Shown here piece after piece: positions 1-7,349 of a DNA stretch of 63,252 nucleotides (position 1 is its first letter; every line of letters begins with the position of its first letter). Under the pieces are notes generated by a model. The model was not told the DNA's origin, searched no databases, and was given only the letters and a program-made list of their open reading frames with translations. Both the position numbers and the translations under genes were made by a program. The stretch is from contig NZ_FOSG01000028.1 of the NCBI RefSeq assembly GCF_900114215.1, forward strand, positions 1 to 63,252, written 5' to 3'. The DNA is from Streptomyces mangrovi (GTDB lineage Bacteria; Actinomycetota; Actinomycetes; Streptomycetales; Streptomycetaceae).

Positions 1-410
1 CGACGGGGTATCAACATATCTGGCGTTGACTTTTGGCACGCTGTTGAGTTCTCAAGGAACGGACGCTTCCTTCGGCACCCCTTCCGGGGCCCCTCCGGGC
101 GCTTCCCTTCGGTGTCTCCGACTCTATCAGATCCCTTTTCGGTCTCCGAATCCCCGCCGGCGGGGTCCTGCCTTTTCCTTCCGCGCCGTTTCCGGCGCTT
201 CCACCACCGTAGCGGATTCCCCGTCCGGCTCCTAATCGAGCCACCCGGACCGGAATTGCGGCATGCCGCAATTCACCCCCGGAAGGGATTCACACCAAGT
301 GAGTGGTCGCCGCCGAAGGCGACAGAAGAGCTGCCTGGAGAGCCGTTCCGGCTCTCTGGCAACCCGGAGAACCTTACGGACCGCCCCACCGACTGTCAAG
401 CCGCGCCCAT
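1..410 (-). promoter_or_regulatory. rRNA operon promoter region and 16S leader
   Basis: Read on the minus strand, the last 70 bases hold the conserved actinobacterial rrn leader (TTGAGAACTCAACAGCGTGC, then GATATGTTGATACCCCGTC), which lies just upstream of 16S rRNA, so a 16S gene should begin left of position 1. A consensus promoter is visible: -35 TTGACA at 394-399 and -10 TAAGGT at 371-376, exactly 17 bases apart. Weaker -10-like hexamers are TACGGT at 206-211 and TAGAGT at 121-126, fitting the multiple tandem promoters known for Streptomyces rrn operons. A 22-bp perfect palindrome lies at 253-274 and a hairpin (AGAGCC/GGCTCT) near 338-355. The rRNA itself is inferred, not seen. Confidence 0.85.
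253..274. repeat. 22-bp perfect palindrome within rrn promoter region
   Basis: GAATTGCGGCA is followed directly by its exact reverse complement, with no spacer. It lies between the consensus rrn promoter (371-399) and the downstream weaker promoters, so it could be a protein binding site or a cruciform/hairpin in the leader transcript. Confidence 0.8.
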
Positions 411-462
411 GACCTCCTCAGCAGGTCTGTGCGAGCCGGTCGGCGCGGGCTCCGTCCGGCCG

Positions 463-1038
463 TCAGTCCAGGTCGCTGAGCCGGCCGCCGGCGTCCGGCT
501 GGGTGTCCTCCACCCGGCGCAGCAGGCGTGTCAGCAGCTCTCCCAGGGTGACACGCTCCTCGCCGGACAGGTCCTGGAGCAGGTCCTCCTCGAAGACGGA
601 GGCCATCCGCATCACCTGGAGCCACTTCTCGCGGCCGTCGTCGGTCAGCTCGACGATCACCCGTACGCGGTTGTTCTCGTCCCGCTCCCGGGTGACCAGG
701 CCGGCGGTCGCCATGCGGTCGATGCGGTGGGTCATGGCGGCGGGGGTGAGTCCCAGCCGTTTGGCGAGGGCTCCCGGGCCCAGTTGGTAGGGCCTGCCCG
801 CCATCACCAGTTCCTTCAGCACCTCCCACTCGGCGTGGTTGAGGCCGAGGGTGGAGAGCTGGCGTCCGTAGGCGACGCTCATGCGCCGGTCGAGGCGGCT
901 GAGCGCGTTGACGATCTTCTCCACCTGAGGGTCCAGCTCACCGTACTCACGCTGGTAGATGGCGATCTGCTCGTCGAGCGTGGGGCCGCGGTCCTGGTCC
1001 GAGGGGGGCTGGTCGGGCATGGGACCGGAGTATGGCAT
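463..1038 (-). CDS. MarR-family transcriptional regulator
   Basis: A 191-residue winged-helix repressor, probably controlling the divergent MFS pump. The wHTH core is at about residues 52-131: recognition helix region 88-113 (ALAKRLGLTPAAMTHRID) and basic wing 115-131 (RERDENNRVRV). The helices on either side are those that form MarR dimers. The start is uncertain. I chose the ATG at 1038; ATG at 1020 or an upstream start near 1158 also keep the frame. The segment 1039-1100 is markedly less GC-rich and holds repeated CTTTAG and TTCGAA motifs, so it looks like operator DNA rather than coding sequence. From memory, the pair resembles SCO4122/SCO4121 of S. coelicolor, reported as a MarR-regulated multidrug efflux pump. 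Confidence 0.85.
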   Translation of the reverse strand: MPYSGPMPDQPPSDQDRGPTLDEQIAIYQREYGELDPQVEKIVNALSRLDRRMSVAYGRQLSTLGLNHAEWEVLKELVMAGRPYQLGPGALAKRLGLTPAAMTHRIDRMATAGLVTRERDENNRVRVIVELTDDGREKWLQVMRMASVFEEDLLQDLSGEERVTLGELLTRLLRRVEDTQPDAGGRLSDLD

Positions 1039-1050
1039 GAACTCGTTCGC

Positions 1051-1100
1051 TTCGAACTCTTCGTCTGTGTACTCTTTAGTGTCGAACTTTAGCTTCGAAG
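1051..1100. promoter_or_regulatory. candidate MarR operator between marR and MFS genes
   Basis: The divergent intergenic region is unusually AT-rich for this genome. TTCGAA occurs at 1051-1056 and 1094-1099 (the latter within the 8-bp palindrome CTTCGAAG, 1093-1100), and CTTTAG occurs as a direct repeat at 1074-1079 and 1087-1092, 13 bp apart. These are plausible MarR sites; binding is inferred only. Confidence 0.45.
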
Positions 1101-1173
1101 TCTCTCTTCGGGCTTCCCCCGACCCATCCGTTCCATCCCATGCGTGCCCAGACGGCACCGGACTCAGAGGCAG

Positions 1174-2508
1174 GTGAGTGTGACCACCGCGACGGGCGCG
1201 GCGCTGCGCCGGATCCAGACGGGGAACGCGCTGAGCGCGTTCGGCAACGGCTTCACCGTCCCGTTCATGTTCATCTACGTGGCCCAGGTGCGGACTCTGG
1301 GCGCGGGCACCGCCGGAACGGTGCTCGCGCTCTTCGCCGTGGCCGCGCTGGCGGTGCTGCCCTTCACCGGGCGGGTGATCGACCGTCGCGGTCCACTGCC
1401 CGTCGCCGTCGCGGGAACGGTCCTGGCCTCCGCGGGCTCACTCGGCATCGCCTTCTCGGAAGGCGTGGCGGCGATGTACGTGTCCGCCGCCGTCTTCGGT
1501 GCGGGCCTTTCCGTGATCCAGCCCGCGCTCGCCACGATGATCGTGTGGTCCTCCACCACCGCGACGCGCTCGCGCGCCTTCGCCACGCAGTTCTTCCTCA
1601 ACAACCTCGGGCTCGGCGTCGGCGGACTGCTGGGCGGTCTGGTCGTGGACACCGAACGGCCCTCGTCGTTCCTGCTGCTGTTCGGGATCGAGTCGGCGAT
1701 GTACCTGGTCCTGGGCGCGACCGTGGCGACGGTACGGCTGCCGGGCGGGCCGCGTGTCGAGTGCTCCCCACACGTCGGCGAGGACAGCGGCGGGGACGGC
1801 GCCGCGGCCGGCGCCGACGAGGCCGGGGGCGGCTGGCGGGAGCTGCTGTCCGACCGGGCGATGGTGACGCTTTCCGCGCTCGGCTTCGTGATGTTCTTCG
1901 CCTGCTACGGGCAGTTCGAGTCCGGGCTCTCGGCGTACGCGGTCGAGGCCTCACGGATCTCCCCGGTGACGCTGGGGATCGCGCTGGCCGCGAACACCGC
2001 CGTGATCGTGCTGGCGCAGTTCGTCGTGCTCAGGGTGGTGGAACGGCGGCGGCGCAGCCGGGTGATCGCGCTGGTCGGGCTGATCTGGACGGTGGCGTGG
2101 CTGGCGGCCGGGGCGTCCGGGCTGGTCGCCGACCGCCACGCGCTGGCCGTCGCGGCGATCATCTCCACGTACGCGCTGTTCGGACTGGGCGAGGCGATGC
2201 TGTCGCCGACCGTGGCCCCGCTGGTGGCGGACCTGGCTCCGGCCCGGATGGTCGGGCGGTACAACTCCGCCTTCGCCCTGGTGAAGCAGCTGGCGCTGGC
2301 GATCGGTCCGGCGGTGGGCGGGCCGATGGGCGCCACCGCGCACGGGCCGTACATCGTGATGCTGGTGCTGTGCTCGCTCGGCGTCACCGTGCTGGCCCTG
2401 CTGCTGGGCCGCAGACTGACCGCCGAGCAGGACAACCCGCTGAGGGCGTCCCTGGTGGTCGCCGCCTCGGTGCCGGTCCGGTCCGCCGAATCCGTGCGGG
2501 CCGGTTAG
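1174..2508 (+). CDS. MFS efflux transporter
   Basis: A 444-residue major facilitator protein with about 12 hydrophobic segments in two halves, separated by a hydrophilic loop at roughly residues 190-220 (GEDSGGDGAAAGADEAGG). The first half keeps the MFS motif A-like loop (GRVIDRRGP). Likely role: proton-driven export of drugs or metabolites across the cell membrane. GTG at 1174 or 1180 is preferred over GTG at 1144 because AGAGG at 1166-1170 is well placed, particularly for 1180. The gene is divergent from a MarR regulator, the usual arrangement for a drug-inducible pump. Its 3' end overlaps the convergent phosphatase gene by 4 bases. The substrate cannot be read from the sequence. Confidence 0.88.
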   Translation: MSVTTATGAALRRIQTGNALSAFGNGFTVPFMFIYVAQVRTLGAGTAGTVLALFAVAALAVLPFTGRVIDRRGPLPVAVAGTVLASAGSLGIAFSEGVAAMYVSAAVFGAGLSVIQPALATMIVWSSTTATRSRAFATQFFLNNLGLGVGGLLGGLVVDTERPSSFLLLFGIESAMYLVLGATVATVRLPGGPRVECSPHVGEDSGGDGAAAGADEAGGGWRELLSDRAMVTLSALGFVMFFACYGQFESGLSAYAVEASRISPVTLGIALAANTAVIVLAQFVVLRVVERRRRSRVIALVGLIWTVAWLAAGASGLVADRHALAVAAIISTYALFGLGEAMLSPTVAPLVADLAPARMVGRYNSAFALVKQLALAIGPAVGGPMGATAHGPYIVMLVLCSLGVTVLALLLGRRLTAEQDNPLRASLVVAASVPVRSAESVRAG

Positions 2509-4265
2509 GCCGTGTTTCGGCCCGTCCGTGCCGGTCGGCGCGAGACGGTCTCCGGAAGCGCGAACTCGCACCACACCGCCTTTCCTCCGCCCGGGGTGCG
2601 GCGCGATCCCCAGGCGGAGGCGATGGTGGCGACGATGGAGATGCCCCGGCCGCTCTCGTCCACCGGTTCGGCGCGGCGGCGGCGCGGCAGGTGGTCGTCG
2701 CCGTCGGTCACCTCGACGATCAGGCGGCGGTCGGTGCGCCGCAGGCGCAGGCACATCGGCGGGGTGCCGTGCTGGAGGGAGTTGGCGACCAGTTCGCTGG
2801 CGGCCAGCACCCCCAGGTCGTGCAGTTCCCGGGGGAACCGCCAGCTCGTCAGGACTCCGGAGGCGAAGGCGCGGGCGCGCGGGGCGGCCTCGACCCCTCC
2901 CAGGAGGTCCAGTGCGGCGTTGTGGAACAGCTCCGCGTCGTGGCCGGTGCGGACCGGGTGCTGGAGGGCCAGGAGCGCGACGTCGTCGTCGTGTTCGGCG
3001 GTGATGCCCATGGCCCGCAGGAGCCGGTCGCAGACGACCTGGGGGTTGCCGGTCGCCCCGGCGAAGGCCTCCTCCAGCACCTCGATGCCCTGGTCGATGT
3101 CGGCGTCGCGCCGCTCGACCAGGCCGTCGGTGTAGAGCACGGCCGCCGAGCCCTCGCCGAAGGGGACGGAGGCGGAGGTGTGCAGCCAGCCGCCGGTGCC
3201 CAGGGGCGGGCCGGTGGACTCGTCGGTGCGGTGGACCGTGCCGTCCGGGTCCCGGACGAGGATCGGCAGGTGGCCGGCGGAGGCGTACGCCAGGCGGCCC
3301 TCGTTGGGGTCGTGGATGGCGTAGAGGCAGGTGGCGATCTGGTTCGGGTCGATCTCGGCGGCGAGCCCGTCGAGGAGCTGGAGCACCTCGTGGGGCGGCA
3401 GGTCCAGCCGGGCGTACGCGCGCACGGCCGTGCGGAGCTGCCCCATGACGGCGGCCGCCCGGACCCCGCGGCCCATCACGTCGCCGATGACCAGGGCGGT
3501 GCGGCCCGCGCCCAGGGTGATGACGTCGTACCAGTCGCCGCCGACCGCCGCGTCGGTGCCGCCCGGACGGTACGTGGCGGCCACCCGCAGGTCGTCGGGC
3601 TGCTCCAGTTGCTGCGGGAGCAGGCTGCGCTGGAGGGTGACGGCCGCCTCGCGCTGCCGGCGCTCGCTGACGCGCAGCCGTTCGGCGACCTCGACCTGGT
3701 CGGTCACCTCGGCGGCGAAGACGAGGACGCCGCGCCGTGATCCGGGGCCCTTCAGGTCGACGGGGGTGCAGGTGAAGGTGTAGTAGCCCGGGCGCGTGCC
3801 GCCGCCGACGGCTCCGGGGATCCCGCCGTCCCGGCCCTCCACCCTGCGGGACTTGACCGTGCGGGGCCTGCCGCTGCGCAGGACCTGGTCCATCAGCGGG
3901 AGGAGGCCCAGCTCGGTGAGCTCCGGCAGTGCCTCGCGGGCGGGGGCGCCGGGCTCGCGGGGGCCGAAGGCCGCGGCATAGGCGTCGTTGACGAACGCGA
4001 TGCGGTGGTCGGGGCCGTGGACGAGGGCGACCAGGGCGGGGACCTGCCCGAGCAGGTCCCGCACGGGCAGGTCGTCGAGGCCTCGGCCGGCGCCCTGTCC
4101 CGCTCCCGCGGTGCCCGGAGCGGACGGCTCGCCGTGCTCGTCCCGGGCGGCCGGGACGGCCCCGGCGGGGGCCGGTGCCTCGGGCGGGCGCCGTACGGCC
4201 CTGGGGGCGAGGCGTCGTTGCCGCTGCGTGCCGGGCAGCCGGGCGCTCCAGCGCGTGAAGTTCAC
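2505..4265 (-). CDS. PAS / PP2C (SpoIIE-type) phosphatase with C-terminal HATPase domain
   Basis: About 586 residues. Domain order: PAS sensor (start VPALVALVHGPDHRIAFVN), a coiled linker, a PP2C/SpoIIE phosphatase domain with metal-binding motifs GGDWYDV and IGDVMGRG and the late Asp motif (EHDDDVALL), then an RsbW-like GHKL ATPase domain in the last ~130 residues (ASELVANSLQHG, GRGISIV). Such proteins are the phosphatase and kinase arms of partner-switching that controls sigma factors or anti-sigma antagonists. This fusion could both phosphorylate and dephosphorylate such partners; that is inference. The start is uncertain: GTG at 4265 has no clear Shine-Dalgarno, and the frame stays open to 4403, where it would run into an inverted repeat. 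Confidence 0.85.
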   Translation of the reverse strand: MNFTRWSARLPGTQRQRRLAPRAVRRPPEAPAPAGAVPAARDEHGEPSAPGTAGAGQGAGRGLDDLPVRDLLGQVPALVALVHGPDHRIAFVNDAYAAAFGPREPGAPAREALPELTELGLLPLMDQVLRSGRPRTVKSRRVEGRDGGIPGAVGGGTRPGYYTFTCTPVDLKGPGSRRGVLVFAAEVTDQVEVAERLRVSERRQREAAVTLQRSLLPQQLEQPDDLRVAATYRPGGTDAAVGGDWYDVITLGAGRTALVIGDVMGRGVRAAAVMGQLRTAVRAYARLDLPPHEVLQLLDGLAAEIDPNQIATCLYAIHDPNEGRLAYASAGHLPILVRDPDGTVHRTDESTGPPLGTGGWLHTSASVPFGEGSAAVLYTDGLVERRDADIDQGIEVLEEAFAGATGNPQVVCDRLLRAMGITAEHDDDVALLALQHPVRTGHDAELFHNAALDLLGGVEAAPRARAFASGVLTSWRFPRELHDLGVLAASELVANSLQHGTPPMCLRLRRTDRRLIVEVTDGDDHLPRRRRAEPVDESGRGISIVATIASAWGSRRTPGGGKAVWCEFALPETVSRRPARTGRNTA

Positions 4266-4407
4266 TGCGTGCGGTCCGATCCGATTCCGATGTTCTCGTG
4301 TCTGGTGTCCGGTGTGTGCGTGCGGGTACGTGCGGATGCCCGTGCCCGCGGGCCCGTCGCGCCGACCGCGCCCGCCGGTGACTCTTCGCTGACGCGGGTC
4401 CACCCAT

Positions 4408-4428
4408 GGTCACACGTCCAGTGTGACC
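4408..4428. other. 8-bp perfect inverted repeat (operator or short terminator)
   Basis: GGTCACAC-gtcca-GTGTGACC lies just beyond the stop codon of the NADH dehydrogenase gene and upstream of the PP2C phosphatase gene on the same strand. The high symmetry and short spacer suit either a dimeric regulator site or a small terminator; no T-tract follows. Confidence 0.6.
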
Positions 4429-4445
4429 GACGGCACCGGCCGGTG

Positions 4446-5861
4446 TCAGGGGCCCTCGGGGTGGCGGCCGGTGCCCGCGGCGAGTTCGAACTCCGCGCGC
4501 GGGTGCTCCAGCGAGCCGAGCGAGACGATCTCACGTTTGAACAGGCCGGCGAGCGTCCACTCCGCGAGGATGCGCGCCTTGCGGTTGACCGTCGGCACCC
4601 GGCTCAGGTGGTACACGCGGTGCAGGAACCAGGCAGGGTAGCCCTTGAGCCTGCGGCCGTACACATGGGCGACGCCCTTGTGCAGACCGAGCGAGGCGAC
4701 GGAGCCGGTGTACGCGTGCTCGTACCGCGCCGGTTCCCGGCCGCGCAGCGACGCCACCAGGTTGTCGGCCAGGAGGCGCGCCTGGCGTACGGCGTGCTGG
4801 GCGTTGGGCGCGCACTCCGGAGGCGGTCCTTCACCGGAGCCCCGGCCGGGGGACGGCTTTGCCGCAAGGTCCGGGACGGCGGCGGCGTCGCCCGCCGACC
4901 AGGCGTGTTCGGTGCCCTCGACGCGCAGGGTCGCGGTGCAGCGCAGCCGGCCGCGTCCGTCGCGGGGGAGGTCCGTCCTCTCCAGCAGGGGGTGGGGCTT
5001 GACCCCCGCGGTCCACACGAGGGTGCGGCAGGGGTGGCGGGATCCGTCGCTGAGCCGGGCGACGCGGTTCTCGCAGGAGTCGAGCCGGGTCTCCAGGCGT
5101 ACGTCGACGTTGCGGCCGCGCAGTTCGCGCACGGCGTAGCGGCCCATGGCCTCGCCGACCTCGGGGAGGATGCGGCCGGTGGCCTCGACCAGGATCCACT
5201 TCATGTCCCGGGGGCGGATGTTGTGGTAGTAGCGGCAGGCGTAGCGGGCCATGTCCTCCAGTTCGGCCAGCGCCTCGACGCCCGCGTAGCCGCCGCCGAC
5301 GAAGACGAAGGTGAGGGCGGCGTCGCGGACGGCGGGGTCGCGGGTGGACGAGGCGATGTCGAGCTGTTCGAGGACGTGGTTGCGCAGGCCGATGGCCTCC
5401 TCGACGGTCTTGAAGCCGATGCCGTGGTCGGCGAGGCCGGGGACCGGGAGGGCGCGGGAGACCGAGCCGGGGGCGAGGACGAGTTCGTCGTAGGGCACCT
5501 CGACGGGACCGGTGCCGGCGTGCTCGGTGGCGAGGGTCTCGACGGTGGCGGTGCGCCGGGCGTGGTCGACGGACTTCGCCTCGCCGATGACGATCCTGCA
5601 GTGGGGCAGCACCCGGCGCAGGGGGACGACGACATGGCGCGGGGAGATGGAGCCCGCGGCCGCCTCGGGCAGGAAGGGCTGATAGGTCATGTAGGGGTCG
5701 GGGGCGAGCACGGTGACCTGTACACCCCCGCCGCCCTCCCGCGCGCGTCTCAGTTCGTGCTTCAGGCGCCGTTGGAGGCGCAGGGCGGTGTACATGCCGA
5801 CGTAGCCGCCGCCGACCACGAGAATGCGCGCGGGTTCCTTCGTCACCTGTCCATGACGCAC
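4446..5861 (-). CDS. type II NADH dehydrogenase-like FAD/NAD(P) oxidoreductase
   Basis: 471 residues. Two Rossmann nucleotide-binding motifs are clear: FAD site near the N-terminus (ILVVGGGYVGMYTA, residues 13-26) and NAD(H) site in the middle (FVFVGGGYAGVEALAELED, about residue 190), followed by the late FAD motif WSAGDAAAVPD. The family transfers electrons from NADH to quinone at the inner face of the membrane without pumping protons. The C-terminal part (about residues 400-440) has an amphipathic/hydrophobic stretch typical of membrane-associated NDH-2. The start could be GTG at 5843 (VTKEPARI). It is divergent from the TetR gene; in S. coelicolor I recall the same pair (SCO4119 and atrA, SCO4118), with AtrA reported to act on this gene. 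Confidence 0.87.
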   Translation of the reverse strand: MRHGQVTKEPARILVVGGGYVGMYTALRLQRRLKHELRRAREGGGGVQVTVLAPDPYMTYQPFLPEAAAGSISPRHVVVPLRRVLPHCRIVIGEAKSVDHARRTATVETLATEHAGTGPVEVPYDELVLAPGSVSRALPVPGLADHGIGFKTVEEAIGLRNHVLEQLDIASSTRDPAVRDAALTFVFVGGGYAGVEALAELEDMARYACRYYHNIRPRDMKWILVEATGRILPEVGEAMGRYAVRELRGRNVDVRLETRLDSCENRVARLSDGSRHPCRTLVWTAGVKPHPLLERTDLPRDGRGRLRCTATLRVEGTEHAWSAGDAAAVPDLAAKPSPGRGSGEGPPPECAPNAQHAVRQARLLADNLVASLRGREPARYEHAYTGSVASLGLHKGVAHVYGRRLKGYPAWFLHRVYHLSRVPTVNRKARILAEWTLAGLFKREIVSLGSLEHPRAEFELAAGTGRHPEGP

Positions 5862-6177
5862 CCGCGGGCAGACGTTTGTCCACAGGTCCTGGGAAACGTA
5901 TGACCGGCGGAGGGCTTCGGCCCGGGGCTCGCGGACCCACTGCGGGCAAGAAAAAGCAGCAGCTCAGCGGGGGTGCGAGGGGGGTCCGGGAGGGGGTCGG
6001 AAGGAGGGGTGGGCGGCGTACTCCGATCGGGGGCGGAGGTGGCGGAACATCTCTCTTCTCTCGTGACCGGGGCTCAACTATGTTCGTAGCACGCCGGGCG
6101 GAGCCATGACCGTGTCCCGGCGGCAAAGGGTGGGGGGCCTCCGGGGGGAGGCTGCCATACAACCGGGGGAATACAAC
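5862..6177. other. divergent intergenic region between NDH-2 and TetR genes
   Basis: About 316 bases with no convincing gene. It must hold the promoters of both divergent genes. A purine-rich stretch occupies 5980-6045. I looked for an AtrA-type site (GGAAC then spacer then GTTCC) and saw only single half-site-like sequences (GGAAC at 6046-6050), so no operator is claimed. Confidence 0.6.
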
Positions 6178-7101
6178 ATGCATATTCAGGGCATTCAGGG
6201 CTCTCGCTGGTCGACCGCCGTCATCTCCGACTCTTCCGCGGAGGGCGGGGCGGGCCCGGTGAACGGGGCGGGCGCAGGCCACGGGGCCACGCGCCCGGCC
6301 GACGGGGAGAGCGTCGCGGCCGGCAGGGGGAACGCCGGGGGGAGCAGGCGTACGGCTCCGCTGCGGGTCGACGCCCAGCGCAATCTGGAGCATGTGCTGC
6401 GCGCCGCCCGCGAGGTCTTCGGTGAGCTGGGCTACGGCGCTCCGATGGAGGACGTCGCCCGCCGGGCGCGGGTCGGGGTCGGCACGGTCTACCGGCGTTT
6501 TCCCAGCAAGGACGTACTGGTGCGGCGCATAGCGCAGGAGGAGACGGCGCGGCTGACCGAGCAGGCCCGGGCGGCGCTGGGGCAGGAGGAGGAGCCGTGG
6601 TCGGCGCTCTCCCGGTTCCTGCGCACCTCGGTGGATTCGGGTGCCGGACGGCTACTGCCGCCTCGAATACTCCGGGTCGGGCCGCTCACCGACGGGCCGG
6701 ACGGGGCGGCCGAGGACATGGGCGCCGGCCCGAGGGGGGCGCGTACGCCGCAGGGCGGCGGACACGGGCAGCCCGGACTGCGGCTGGTGGACGGCCGGGC
6801 CGGCCGGGAGGACGCACCGGAGGAGACCGGCCGGGAACGGGAGGACGCCGGCAGCACCGGGAGCACCGAGGACGACGCGGGCGTCCTCGAACTGCTCGAC
6901 GTCGTCGGGCGTTTGGTGGAGCGGGCCCAGGCCGCCGGTGAGCTGCGGTCCGATGTGACGGTCGCCGATGTGCTGCTGGTGATAGCCACGGCGGCGCCGT
7001 CCCTGCCGAACGCGGTGCAGCAGGCCGCGGCCTCCGCACGGCTGCTCGACATCCTGCTGGAGGGGCTCAGGCCGCGGCACGCGAAGCCCGTGGGGGCCTG
7101 A
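6178..7101 (+). CDS. atrA: TetR-family regulator, AtrA-like
   Basis: 307 residues, longer than the usual ~200 because of a 60-residue low-complexity N-terminus (Gly/Ala-rich) and an acidic disordered segment around residues 200-235. The TetR HTH is at residues 70-112: EVFGELGYGAPMEDVARRAR, then VGVGTVYRRFPSKDVL. The start ATG at 6178 has GGGGGA a few bases upstream. From memory the HTH and the neighbouring NADH dehydrogenase gene match AtrA of S. coelicolor, which activates actII-ORF4 and nagE2 and has a role in development. The symbol rests on that recall and on synteny. The ligand-binding half is poorly conserved in the family and gives no hint of effector. Confidence 0.7.
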   Translation: MHIQGIQGSRWSTAVISDSSAEGGAGPVNGAGAGHGATRPADGESVAAGRGNAGGSRRTAPLRVDAQRNLEHVLRAAREVFGELGYGAPMEDVARRARVGVGTVYRRFPSKDVLVRRIAQEETARLTEQARAALGQEEEPWSALSRFLRTSVDSGAGRLLPPRILRVGPLTDGPDGAAEDMGAGPRGARTPQGGGHGQPGLRLVDGRAGREDAPEETGREREDAGSTGSTEDDAGVLELLDVVGRLVERAQAAGELRSDVTVADVLLVIATAAPSLPNAVQQAAASARLLDILLEGLRPRHAKPVGA

Positions 7102-7125
7102 GGCGAGGTCCGGGGCGCCGGTGAC

Positions 7126-7166
7126 GCGGCGTTGGAGCGGCGTTGGAGCGGCGTTGGAGCGGCGTT
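7126..7166. repeat. 11-bp tandem repeat, about 3.7 copies
   Basis: The unit GCGGCGTTGGA is repeated at 7126, 7137 and 7148, then a partial copy GCGGCGTT runs into TTTTT at 7165-7169. It lies between the TetR stop and the sigma-factor fusion gene, a place where copy-number change could alter promoter spacing or termination. Confidence 0.85.
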
Positions 7167-7349
7167 TTTCGGCCAGATTCACGTCACCGCCGTTCGGCTC
7201 CCATACCTCGTACGAGCGCCGCGTGCGCACCGTTCTGCGGTTTCCCGCCCCGGACGGGTGATTGAGGCGCACGGCCGGGAATGCGCGGCCCTCACCGTGA
7301 CACGCTTTGCCGGTGTTCGGTGGCGACTGTGTGTACGGGGGTTCTCGCT

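Noticed and set aside
1140..3740. 866-codon plus-strand frame
   Set aside because: Runs over both the MFS gene and the antisense of the phosphatase gene; its translation has no family features.
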